64,000 bases of DNA from Streptomyces sp. Act143 (lineage in GTDB: Bacteria > Actinomycetota > Actinomycetes > Streptomycetales > Streptomycetaceae), in assembly GCF_003143935.1 (NCBI RefSeq), contig NZ_QFRX01000001.1:4815201-4879200 (forward strand). Reading direction: 5' to 3'. The translations under genes were made by a program, and so were the position numbers. The notes beneath the pieces are model-generated. The model saw only the letters and a program-made list of their open reading frames with translations. It did not search any database and had not been told where the DNA came from. Numbering within the stretch: the stretch's first letter is position 1; each line of letters opens with the position of its first letter. Below are positions 17,820-25,039 of this stretch, in pieces.

Positions 17820-17869
17820 GACGGCCGGTCGAGGACGTGCGGCCCGCCGTCCTCGCACCGGTGTGATCT

Positions 17870-18382
17870 CGGCGGCTCTCGGTCGACCTGGGCCGCCCGA
17901 TCGACGGCAACTCGGTGCTGCGGACCAGAGCCTGATCGCCCGCAGTGCGGCTGCAGCCTCTCCACCGTCCACAACGCCATGGAAGCAGCCGGGATCCCAG
18001 CCGCACCACGCCCCGAACCGCTCAGCCCGCGCATCACCCGCGACGAACTCGAACCGGCCCACCTGCACCAACGCCTCAGCATCCCCGACATCGCCGAACA
18101 GTTCGGTCCCGACAGGCGCCGCCTCGACCTGCCGGCCAAGAAGGGGGCATCGACATCCGCCCGAGCAGCGCCGCCAGCAACCCGTTCACGCTCCTGCAGG
18201 ACGCACCGGCCCCGTCCGCGTCAATGGCGGCACATCGGCTCCATACCCTGGAAGAGGCCGCAGACGTTCAGCTGATCGAACGGGCCGGCTCCCTCGCAGC
18301 CACTCCCACGGGCACCGGTCTCATCCACGAAGCCGAGCGCCTGCTCAGCCTCCTGGACACAGCGCAATCCTCCGTCACCTGA
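17870..18382 (+). pseudogene. Decayed helix-turn-helix protein, frameshifted
   Basis: One frame reads STVHNAMEAAGIPAAPRPEP, RITRDELEPAHLHQ and RLSIPDIAEQFG, two tandem HTH-like segments. Around 18145 the homologous-looking text moves to another frame: IDIRPSSAASNPFTLLQDA and then LHTLEEAADVQLIERAGSLA to the stop at 18382. The second part resembles a LysR-like winged helix. No single frame gives a full protein and there is no convincing start. It probably came with the neighbouring transposon remnant. Confidence 0.5.
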
Positions 18383-18395
18383 CGGGCGGCCCGAC

Positions 18396-18995
18396 CTACG
18401 ACTCGGGTGGTCGCAAGGCGCTGGCGATGACGGTGGTCACCATCTTGCGGACGGCGGCGGTCTGCGGCGGGGCGCTTGTCCGGTCGGCGAACAGCAGGTG
18501 CCCGGCCCCGACGAGGGTGGGGGCGAGTGTGTCGATGTCGGCGTCACCGGCCAGGCGCCCCAACTCCCGCTCGGCAGTGAGATAGGCGGCGATCATGGCG
18601 GCACCTTGCGCAGCCAGTGGGATGCCGGTCAGACCGGCCTCGCGCAGCCGGGCGCGGAGACCGTCGCGGAAGGTGATGAGCGCGACGATTGCCACCGTGA
18701 CTGGCCCGAACAGGTCCTGCAGGGCGTCGGCGAGGTTGTCCGCCACGCTCCCGGTGCCGGCGGCCGCGCGCAGAGTCGTGGTTCGCTCCTCGATGCCGCG
18801 AACGCGGTCGAGGACCAGTTCCGCCAGGAAAGCGTCGAAGTCGCTGAAGTGCCGGTGCAGCACACCCTTGGCACAGTTCGCCTCCTCCGTGACCGCCCGG
18901 CTGGTCAACGCGTCGGGTCCGTCCCGGAGCAGGACGCGCTCGGCGGCTTCGAACAACTGGCCACGCACGTTGTGGATGTGCACCCCTGACGGCAT
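18396..18995 (-). CDS. TetR-family repressor
   Basis: A 199-residue regulator. The N-terminal HTH is clear (RGQLFEAAERVLLRDGPDAL, TSRAVTEEANCAKGVLHRHF, then SDFDAFLAELV). The C-terminal helical half is a typical effector-binding and dimerisation domain. The ATG at 18995 has AGGGAG five bases upstream, and is preferred over frame starts further upstream. It is divergent from the methyltransferase gene; two perfect palindromes with the same TGGGC-N4-GCCCA core lie between them, so it most likely represses the methyltransferase and itself. The ligand is unknown. Confidence 0.85.
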   Translation of the reverse strand: MPSGVHIHNVRGQLFEAAERVLLRDGPDALTSRAVTEEANCAKGVLHRHFSDFDAFLAELVLDRVRGIEERTTTLRAAAGTGSVADNLADALQDLFGPVTVAIVALITFRDGLRARLREAGLTGIPLAAQGAAMIAAYLTAERELGRLAGDADIDTLAPTLVGAGHLLFADRTSAPPQTAAVRKMVTTVIASALRPPES

Positions 18996-19021
18996 CGTCT
19001 CCCTTTCCGCGCCGCCCCGGC

Positions 19022-19064
19022 TTACCAAATGGGCAACCGCCCATTAGTGTGGGCGCATGCCCAC
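19022..19064 (+). promoter_or_regulatory. Methyltransferase promoter with two TetR operators
   Basis: A promoter TTACCA (19022-19027), 17-base spacer, TAGTGT (19045-19050) leads straight to the ATG at 19057, giving a leaderless mRNA. Operator 1 is AATGGGC-AACC-GCCCATT (19028-19045), filling the spacer; operator 2 is GTGGGC-GCAT-GCCCAC (19049-19064), covering the start codon. Both are perfect palindromes and their centres are 20 bp apart. Confidence 0.75.
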
Positions 19065-19887
19065 TTTATCGCAGGGACAGCCGGACCGTTCCGGCCCCGA
19101 GCCCCACCGCCACCGGCAGACAGCCGAGTCGTTCGGCGTGGACGCCGAACGCTATGACCGCGCCCGGCCGCCGTATCCGCAGGCCCTGGTGGACAGGGTC
19201 GTCGCGGCAAGCCCCGGTCGGCATGTCCTCGACGTCGGAGCCGGGACCGGCATCGAGGCCCGGCAATTCCAGGCGGCCGGCTGCACGGTGCTCGGTGTCG
19301 AGCCCGACGAGCGGATGGCCACCTTCGCTCGACGCAGCGGTGTCGAGGTCGAGGTCGCCAGGTTCGAGGACTGGCAGCCGGCCGGGCGGCAGTTCGACGC
19401 GGTCATCGCCGGCACCGCCTGGCACTGGGTGGACCCCGTCGCCGGCGCGGCCAAAGCGGCCCAGGTGCTCCGGCCCGGCGGCCGACTCGCCCCCTTCCAC
19501 CACGTCCCCCAACTCCCGGCCGAGGTGATCGACGCCCTCGCCGAAGCACTCCAGCGGGTCGCCCCCGATTCCCCGTTCAACCCCGGCCTGCTGAGAGGCT
19601 CGGCCGTGGACGCCTACCAGCCACTGTTCGCGAAAATCGCCGACGGGATCCGCCAGACCGGCAGCTTCAGCGAGCCCGAGCAGTGGCGCTTCGCCTGGGA
19701 GCGCACCTACTCCCGAGAAGAGTGGCTCGACCAGCTCCCCACCTTCGGCGGCCTCACCCAACTCCCCGCAGACAAAATGGCGGAGGTCCTGGACAGCGCC
19801 GGGACCGCAATCGACAGGCTCGGCGGCCGGGCCACCATGCCCTACACATCCGTCGTGATCACCTCGACCCGCTCCCATACGGCCTGA
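19057..19887 (+). CDS. SAM-dependent class I methyltransferase
   Basis: A 276-residue protein with the Methyltransf_11/25 fold. Motif I is HVLDVGAGTGIEARQF at about residues 49-64; motif II ends at GVEPDERM; FDAVIAGTAWHWVDP follows, then a typical VLRPGGRLA. The remainder resembles a group of small-molecule methyltransferases annotated near TetR regulators. The substrate cannot be told. The ATG at 19057 lies six bases after the -10 box and within an operator, so translation starts at the mRNA 5' end. The gene is probably induced when the TetR ligand, perhaps its own substrate, is present. Confidence 0.8.
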   Translation: MPTLSQGQPDRSGPEPHRHRQTAESFGVDAERYDRARPPYPQALVDRVVAASPGRHVLDVGAGTGIEARQFQAAGCTVLGVEPDERMATFARRSGVEVEVARFEDWQPAGRQFDAVIAGTAWHWVDPVAGAAKAAQVLRPGGRLAPFHHVPQLPAEVIDALAEALQRVAPDSPFNPGLLRGSAVDAYQPLFAKIADGIRQTGSFSEPEQWRFAWERTYSREEWLDQLPTFGGLTQLPADKMAEVLDSAGTAIDRLGGRATMPYTSVVITSTRSHTA

Positions 19888-20134
19888 CCGCCGCAAGCGT
19901 CGGGCGTCGCCGGGGCGAGCAGACTCATGCGCTCGGCGACGCCCCCCGGGATGCGGGGCACGCTCTCCGGTTCCTTGCACCGGACCCCAGCCCAACGGTC
20001 CGTCCCGGTGGGCCGCACGATTGCCGAAGATCAGCCGATCGGCCCGCTGCTGACGCACCATGGAATCCGGAGTCGCAGCAGGACTCACCGCTGACGGAGC
20101 GGCTCAACCTGCACACCCCGCTCACCTGCGGTTT

Positions 20135-21349
20135 TCAGCTGCCCGGGTTACCGGCGTGGGTCAGGGTCTCCCAGGAGACGAAAAGGTCGTCGGTGCCCGC
20201 CGGGCGGGTTTCCTCGGCGAGCTTGTGGGCGGCGGGGACCGAGACGTCGAGGCGGTCCTCCAGGTGGTTGAGGGCGACCTCCAGGTCCGGGCCCATGTTC
20301 CGGTCCACCTTCCCGCCGCACAGCCACACGGGCGCGGACTCGCCGGCCTGGTAGCGGGAGTGGAAGGCGAGGGTGCTCTTGAGCCGGTCCTTCACCTCGC
20401 CGTAGAGGTCGACGCCCTGGTGCCAGGCGGTCTCGGCGATGTGGGCGGTGGCAGCGATGGAGTAGCCGACATGCTTGAAGTTGCGGCAGGTCTCCTGGGA
20501 CATGCCGTCCTTGTACGTCTTCTGCCCGAACCAGTACGTCGTCAGCTTCTGCGGCGTGGTGACGCTGGAGCCCTTGGGCGTGAGCGGCAGCCTGCCGTCC
20601 TTCTCCAGGTAGAAGTAGGCGGGGACGCGCTCCCGGAACCGCTGCAGGGCGTGGTCGAAGGCCGCCCGGTCCTCCAGGAAGACGGCGATCCCGATGGCCG
20701 CGTCCGTCATCACCAGGTCCCAGTTGCCGTTGTAGTCGGGGACCTTGCGGGTGACGGTCGGCAGGTAGGCCGTCCGCAGCATGGTCTCGAACCGCGCGAC
20801 CCGGTCCTCCGGCCAGCCCGCGCCGGCGCTGTGCCGGACGATCTCGGCGGCCCGCGCCCAGGTCGACCCCGCCCACCCGGTCTGCAGCCCGGCGTCCTCT
20901 TCGGTGTGCCGCCGCATCTTCGCCGACCAGGCGTCCATGATCTCCCGCGCCTTCACGGCGTGCTGCTGCTTGCCGGTGATCCGGAAGAGCAGGGCCTGGG
21001 TGTAGGCGGCGATGGCGTCCTCGCGCTCCTCGACGCACCCGTGCGCGGCCCGGTCGGCGTGGTCGCCGCCGGGACAGTCGACGCTGGCGTACGGCTCGGC
21101 CCGGTACTTGTACGCCCCGTACTTGCTGTCCCGCATGTCGAAGTAGGCCTTCAGCCACGGCTGCTTCCCCGCGGTGACGTTCTCCTTCACGGCGTCCAGC
21201 TGGGCGTCGCTGACGAGCACGCCGGGGTGGGTGAAGGCGGCGTCCGCGGGGAGGGCGCGGGCCATGGTGCGGGTGTCGGCGCCGGTCGTCCCGCACGCGG
21301 TGGCGAGCAGGGGGACCAGCAGGAGAACGGCGGTAAGTCGGGGCCTCAT
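20135..21349 (-). CDS. Alginate-lyase-family secreted lipoprotein
   Basis: A 404-residue protein with a lipoprotein signal (LLLVPLLATAC, lipobox cysteine at residue 19). The body is an alpha/alpha-toroid of the alginate lyase superfamily: HPGVLVSDAQLDAVK at the N-terminus, YNGNWDLVMTDAAIGIAVF in the middle, and a KLTTYWFGQKTYKDGMSQE segment that probably forms the active-site groove. Such enzymes eliminate uronic-acid polysaccharides. The exact substrate is uncertain; Streptomyces homologues are often uncharacterised. It lies in the accessory stretch and seems monocistronic. Confidence 0.75.
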   Translation of the reverse strand: MRPRLTAVLLLVPLLATACGTTGADTRTMARALPADAAFTHPGVLVSDAQLDAVKENVTAGKQPWLKAYFDMRDSKYGAYKYRAEPYASVDCPGGDHADRAAHGCVEEREDAIAAYTQALLFRITGKQQHAVKAREIMDAWSAKMRRHTEEDAGLQTGWAGSTWARAAEIVRHSAGAGWPEDRVARFETMLRTAYLPTVTRKVPDYNGNWDLVMTDAAIGIAVFLEDRAAFDHALQRFRERVPAYFYLEKDGRLPLTPKGSSVTTPQKLTTYWFGQKTYKDGMSQETCRNFKHVGYSIAATAHIAETAWHQGVDLYGEVKDRLKSTLAFHSRYQAGESAPVWLCGGKVDRNMGPDLEVALNHLEDRLDVSVPAAHKLAEETRPAGTDDLFVSWETLTHAGNPGS

Positions 21350-21413
21350 AGGGGAAGCGTCGCCCGGGGGATGCGGGGGCGCAGGATCTGTTGGGCCGAT
21401 CGGTCGGCTGACG

Positions 21414-22541
21414 CTACGACAGCAGATGCTGGTTGGGCGCCTTCGCCCGCTCCTCGTACTCCGGCAGTACGACGACGTCGACGCCCCGCGCCGCCAGCAG
21501 CCCGTTGCCGTCCGCCGCCGTCACGAACGTGTCCGGCTCCCGCCAGGCCGTGACCACCCGCCGCACCCCGGCGTCGAGGATCAGCCGGGCGCAGGGTGCC
21601 GGGCGGGAGGCGCGTCGGGCGCACGGCTCCAGGCTGCTGTAGACCGTCGCCGACGCCAGCCGGGGGTCGTCCGCGTCGATCTTCGCCAGGGCGGCCTCCT
21701 CGGCATGTACGACGGGGTCGTCGCCCTCCCTCGAATGTCCGCGGGCGAGCTCGGTGCCGTCGGCAGCGACCACGACCGCGCCCACGCTGAACGCGGTCCG
21801 CGAGGGCGGGCACAGGGCCGCCAGTTCGCAGGCGAGGCGGAGCCAGTGGTGGTCGGCGGGGGCGGCGAGGGGGCCGGTGCCGGGGGCGGTGGGTTCGTAG
21901 CGCATGAGGACGACGTCCTCGATCCGCCGGGTTTCCACCAGCCGGAGGCGGCCGCCCTGGTAACCGCCGGGGCCGAAGAGGCGGGGTGCCTCCGGGGCAC
22001 CGACGAACAGGGGCGCCAGGATCAGCTGGAGTTCGTCGGCGAGGTCCTGCTGGAGGAGCTGGGTGTGGATACGGCCGCCGCCCTCGACCATCAGGCGGTC
22101 CACGCCGCGCGCGGAGAGGTCCGCCAGGAGCCGGGGCCAGTCGAGTTCGGGGCCCAGGGAGACCACGTCGGCGGCCAGGCCCGCTGCCGCGGCCCGTTCG
22201 GCGCCCTTGTCGGTCGTGTAGAGGACCTTGTCGCCCCCCGTGTGCCAGAACTTCGCGGCCGGGTCCAGGTCTCCCGAGCCGCTCACCGTGACCTTCAGCG
22301 GGTACTCCGGCCTGCCCGCCGCCACCCGGGCCGCGCGCCGCTCGGCGGAGTTCACCAGCAGCCGCGGGTTGTCGGCGCGGATGGTGCCGGCGCCGATCAG
22401 GATCGCGTCGACGGAGGCGCGGACCTCGTCGACGCGGTCGAAGTCGGCCGGGGAGGAGAGCAGGAGGCGGTCGGGGCCGGTGTCGTCCAGGTAGCCGTCG
22501 AGGGAGACGGCGGCGGAGAGGAGGACGTAGGGGTGGGGCAT
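21414..22541 (-). CDS. RibD-like bifunctional reductase-deaminase in reversed domain order
   Basis: A 375-residue fusion. Residues 1-220 match the RibD C-terminal reductase (VLLSAAVSLDGYLDD, ILIGAGTIRADNPRLL, LMVEGGGRIHTQLL). Residues 235-375 are a CMP/dCMP-type zinc deaminase with HAEEAAL and PCARRASRPAPCARLIL. Canonical RibD has the deaminase first, so the order is inverted. The two activities deaminate and reduce the pyrimidine intermediate of riboflavin or a related deazaflavin/pterin-like pathway. It is divergent from marR, with a MarR-type palindrome between. The start is ATG 22541 (GAGAGGG upstream); the frame to 22604 would overlap the operator. A role in a specialised flavin-derived product is possible. 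Confidence 0.8.
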   Translation of the reverse strand: MPHPYVLLSAAVSLDGYLDDTGPDRLLLSSPADFDRVDEVRASVDAILIGAGTIRADNPRLLVNSAERRAARVAAGRPEYPLKVTVSGSGDLDPAAKFWHTGGDKVLYTTDKGAERAAAAGLAADVVSLGPELDWPRLLADLSARGVDRLMVEGGGRIHTQLLQQDLADELQLILAPLFVGAPEAPRLFGPGGYQGGRLRLVETRRIEDVVLMRYEPTAPGTGPLAAPADHHWLRLACELAALCPPSRTAFSVGAVVVAADGTELARGHSREGDDPVVHAEEAALAKIDADDPRLASATVYSSLEPCARRASRPAPCARLILDAGVRRVVTAWREPDTFVTAADGNGLLAARGVDVVVLPEYEERAKAPNQHLLS

Positions 22542-22595
22542 CGGCGCGATCCCTCTCACTGTGACGTGCGGCTCTTGGACGATGACGTGCTGCGC

Positions 22596-22630
22596 TTGGT
22601 TCAAGTTTGAAACAAACCTACACTGGTGGC
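22596..22630 (+). promoter_or_regulatory. marR promoter with embedded operator
   Basis: TTGGTT (22596-22601), a 17-base spacer, and TACACT (22619-22624) precede the ATG at 22631 by six bases, so the mRNA is probably leaderless. TTCAAGTTTGAA (22600-22611), an inverted repeat, lies in the spacer and would block polymerase when bound. Confidence 0.75.
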
Positions 22631-23134
22631 ATGACGACTCGCTGGCTCACCCCCGAGGAGCAGCGCGCCTGGCGCGCGTACATCGCCGCGGCGCATCTCC
22701 TGGAGGACGCGATCGACCGGCAGCTCCAGCAGGACGCCGGCATGCCGCACCTGTACTACTCCATCCTCTCCACCCTTTCCGAGGCGCCGGAGCGGCGGCT
22801 GCGGATGACCGATCTCGCCGAGGGGCTGAAGATCACCCGGCCGCGGCTCACGTACGCCGTGACCCGGCTGGAGAAGGACGGGCTGGTCGGGCGGGAGAGC
22901 TGTCGCTGGGACAAGCGCGGGAGCATCGCGGTGCTGACCGACGAGGGGATGGCGGAGGTGGAGCGGACGGCGCCGGGACATGTCGAGACGGTCCGGTCCG
23001 CCCTCTTCGACCGGCTCACCCCGGAGCAGGTGGGGCAGCTGGAGGAGATCTCCAGGGCGATCGCGGACGGGCTGCAGGAGGACACGGGGGACGAGGTTCC
23101 GTGGCGGCGCCGGTCGTCCCCGTCCTGTTCGTGA
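22631..23134 (+). CDS. MarR-family repressor of the flavin module
   Basis: A 167-residue winged-helix protein. The HTH is at about residues 55-85 (MTDLAEGLKITRPRLTYAVT), followed by the wing with LEKDGLVGRESCRWDKRGSI, in which the aspartate-rich wing tip is typical of MarR. Helices at both ends form the dimer interface. The start ATG 22631 fits the promoter just upstream. Copies of a TTCAAATnTGAA-like palindrome occur in its own promoter and in front of ribA, so it likely represses itself, ribA and the divergent RibD-like gene. The ligand is unknown. Confidence 0.85.
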   Translation: MTTRWLTPEEQRAWRAYIAAAHLLEDAIDRQLQQDAGMPHLYYSILSTLSEAPERRLRMTDLAEGLKITRPRLTYAVTRLEKDGLVGRESCRWDKRGSIAVLTDEGMAEVERTAPGHVETVRSALFDRLTPEQVGQLEEISRAIADGLQEDTGDEVPWRRRSSPSCS

Positions 23135-23151
23135 CGAGCGCCATACACCTG

Positions 23152-23211
23152 TTGCTTCAAATTTAAAGCATGGGGTAGGGTCTCGAACCGTAGATCTGAT
23201 TCAAATCTGAA
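23152..23211 (+). promoter_or_regulatory. ribA promoter with two MarR-type operators
   Basis: TTGCTT (23152-23157), an 18-base spacer and TAGGGT (23176-23181) form a promoter. TTCAAATTTAAA (23156-23167; GCTT and AAGC flank it, extending the symmetry) overlaps the -35 and spacer; TTCAAATCTGAA (23200-23211) lies in the early transcript. Both match the palindrome in the marR promoter. Confidence 0.7.
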
Positions 23212-23241
23212 GCAGATATGTCTACGGACCGGAGTACCCGC

Positions 23242-23868
23242 ATGACTGACATCCCCGCCGCGACCCAGCGCTCCCGTGTCCGCGTGCCCCTGCGTTTCGG
23301 TGACGGCTACCGCGTCGACTCCGAGCTGGTCACCTTCCACGGGCTGGTCGACGGCCAGGAACACCTGGCGGTCGTCCTCGGCGAGCCGGGCCCCGACCCG
23401 CTGGTCCGGCTGCACTCCGAGTGCCTCACCGGCGATGTCTTCGGTTCCGCCCGCTGCGACTGCGGCCCGCAGCTGCGCGAGGCCGTCGAGCGCATCGCCG
23501 ACCGCGGCGGCGTGCTGCTGTACCTCCGCCAGGAGGGCCGCGGCATCGGCCTCTACAACAAGCTCGACGCGTACGCCCTCCAGGACCAGGGCCTCGACAC
23601 CTACGCCGCGAACACCGCGCTGGGCCTGCCCGAGGACGACCGGGACTACACCGCGGCCGCGCAGATGCTGCGGGCCCTCGGCATCTCCCGCCTCGACCTG
23701 CTCTCCAACAACCCCGACAAGGCAGCCCAGTTGCGCGACCTCGGCATCGACGTCCGCGACCGCGTCCCCACCGGCGTCTTCACCACCGCCCACAACGTCC
23801 GCTACCTGCGGGCGAAGGTCCTCCAGACCCAGCACACCCTGCCCCTGGGCGAGTTGAGCGTCGGATAG
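23242..23868 (+). CDS. ribA: GTP cyclohydrolase II
   Basis: A 208-residue stand-alone GTP cyclohydrolase II, without the DHBP synthase domain of RibBA. The zinc and catalytic block HSECLTGDVFGSARCDCG and the RQEGRGIGLYNK loop are intact, so it should open GTP to the diaminopyrimidine that feeds riboflavin and some purine-derived natural products. The ATG at 23242 has CCGGAG seven to eight bases upstream; the ATG at 23218 lies too close to the second operator. It follows marR and is under the same palindrome type, which suggests a regulated paralogue rather than the housekeeping copy. Confidence 0.9.
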   Translation: MTDIPAATQRSRVRVPLRFGDGYRVDSELVTFHGLVDGQEHLAVVLGEPGPDPLVRLHSECLTGDVFGSARCDCGPQLREAVERIADRGGVLLYLRQEGRGIGLYNKLDAYALQDQGLDTYAANTALGLPEDDRDYTAAAQMLRALGISRLDLLSNNPDKAAQLRDLGIDVRDRVPTGVFTTAHNVRYLRAKVLQTQHTLPLGELSVG

Positions 23869-24160
23869 CCACTTCCGCGGCGTGTGCGCGAGGTGGGCCG
23901 GCACGGGCAGCACCCGGCGGTGGCCGCTGTCGTGCGGCGGCAGGCCGAGCTTCTCGAGCGCGGGCAGGCCGGTGAGCCGGTGAGGCGGCTGCCACGCTGA
24001 CCCAGTCGCCGGCGCCAGAGGTCGAGGACGTGGGGCGCGGTGAGGGTCGCATCGGTGCCGGGGGCGGGGAGGTTCGCGCCGGGGGCGGACACCTCCGCGC
24101 CGGCCTCGGGTACGGACACCTCCGCGCCGGCCTCGGGTACGGAGACGTCCGCGTCGGCGC
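23869..24160 (-). pseudogene. Probable frameshifted remnant of a small protein
   Basis: On the minus strand one frame gives TLTAPHVLDLWRRRLGQRGS and another continues as LPALEKLGLPPHDSGHRRVL, then PVPAHLAHTPRKWLSD into the 3' end of ribA. The two pieces look like one coherent protein split by a frameshift near 23980. Upstream, a 27-bp tandem repeat (24080-24150) encodes PEAGAEVS repeats. I do not recognise the family, and a purely accidental frame is possible. Confidence 0.35.
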
Positions 24161-24754
24161 TCACGCCTGACCCGCGTCCGCGGCCCCGTCCGCGGCCAAG
24201 GCGCGGGTCCGCGCGTCCGCCGCCGCGGCCAGCAGGGTGAGGGTCTCGCCGACACGGCGGCGGAACTCCGGGTCGGTGACGGTACCGTCGGCGCCGAGCA
24301 TCCCCCGGTCCACCGGGAGGTTCACGCAGGCCGGCGCCACGATGTCGGCGCCGGTGTAGCCCAGCACCGTCCGCAGGGTGGCCTCCGCACCCCCGCCACG
24401 CCCCGGCGCCGCCGCGCCGACCCAGGCGACCGGCTTGTCGCAGATCTCGGTGCCGCCGACCGTCCAGTCCAGCAGGTTCTTGAACGACCCCGGCAGCGTC
24501 CCGGCGTACTCCGGCGTGCAGATCAGCATCCCGGCCGCCGAGTCGATCGCCTCCCTCAGCCCGGCCACGGGCACGGGCAGCGGATCGGTGTCGTCATCGG
24601 GGTTGAAGTGCGGAAGGCCGGCGAGACCGTCGTACAGAACGGCCCGCACCCGCACCGACGGCGCCACGGCCCGCGCGGTGCGCAGCACGGCCTCGTTGGT
24701 GGAGCCGGAGCGCAGGCTCCCCGACAGCAGCAGGATCACCGGTGGCGTCGACAT
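24161..24754 (-). CDS. NADPH-dependent FMN reductase-family flavoprotein
   Basis: A 197-residue flavodoxin-fold protein. The FMN phosphate loop is SGSLRSGSTNEAVL at about residues 11-24; the second FMN contact is CTPEYAGTLPGSFKNLLDW, a hallmark of the family. It reduces FMN or quinone-like compounds with NADPH in the cytoplasm. It lies next to the ribA/RibD-like/MarR set, so a role linked to flavin supply is plausible, though it is convergent with ribA and no shared operator was seen. The ATG at 24754 is the only good start. Confidence 0.85.
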   Translation of the reverse strand: MSTPPVILLLSGSLRSGSTNEAVLRTARAVAPSVRVRAVLYDGLAGLPHFNPDDDTDPLPVPVAGLREAIDSAAGMLICTPEYAGTLPGSFKNLLDWTVGGTEICDKPVAWVGAAAPGRGGGAEATLRTVLGYTGADIVAPACVNLPVDRGMLGADGTVTDPEFRRRVGETLTLLAAAADARTRALAADGAADAGQA

Positions 24755-24827
24755 GGGCCCAACCTACGTCTCCGCCCGGGCATCGGCGGAGACGATGCGC
24801 GGCCCGCACCGACGCCGCGAACAGAAC

Positions 24828-24860
24828 GGCGCCCGAGCCGGTCGAACCGGCTCGGGCGCC
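24828..24860 (-). terminator. Terminator of tRNA-Lys
   Basis: GGCGCCCGAGCCGGT and ACCGGCTCGGGCGCC form a perfect 15-bp stem with a three-base loop, eight bases past the tRNA 3' end. Confidence 0.8.
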
Positions 24861-24867
24861 GTCACCG

Positions 24868-24940
24868 TAGGCCCTGTGGGACTCGAACCCACAACCAATG
24901 GATTAAAAGTCCACTGCTCTGCCAATTGAGCTAAGGGCCC
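24868..24940 (-). tRNA. tRNA-Lys (anticodon TTT)
   Basis: A 73-nt cloverleaf on the minus strand, starting GGGCCCTTAGCTCAATTGGC. The anticodon loop is CTTTTAA and the T-arm is GTGGGTTCGAGTCCCAC. CCA is not encoded. Confidence 0.95.
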
Positions 24941-25039
24941 AGGCGATGTTGCCTCCCCGAGCATAGCCGGACGCGGCCGTGTCTCCGATCGGGTATTGGT
25001 GACACGGCCGCGCCGGGCTCGGGGGACCGGCCGCAAAGA

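Noticed and set aside
19925..20125. Small minus-strand frame between the methyltransferase and alginate-lyase genes
   Set aside because: Low-complexity Ser/Arg product, no ribosome site, no recognisable family.
24764..25036. Small minus-strand frame with LAQLAEQWTFNPLVVGSSPT
   Set aside because: Sequence is the tRNA-Lys gene read as protein, another frequent false gene.
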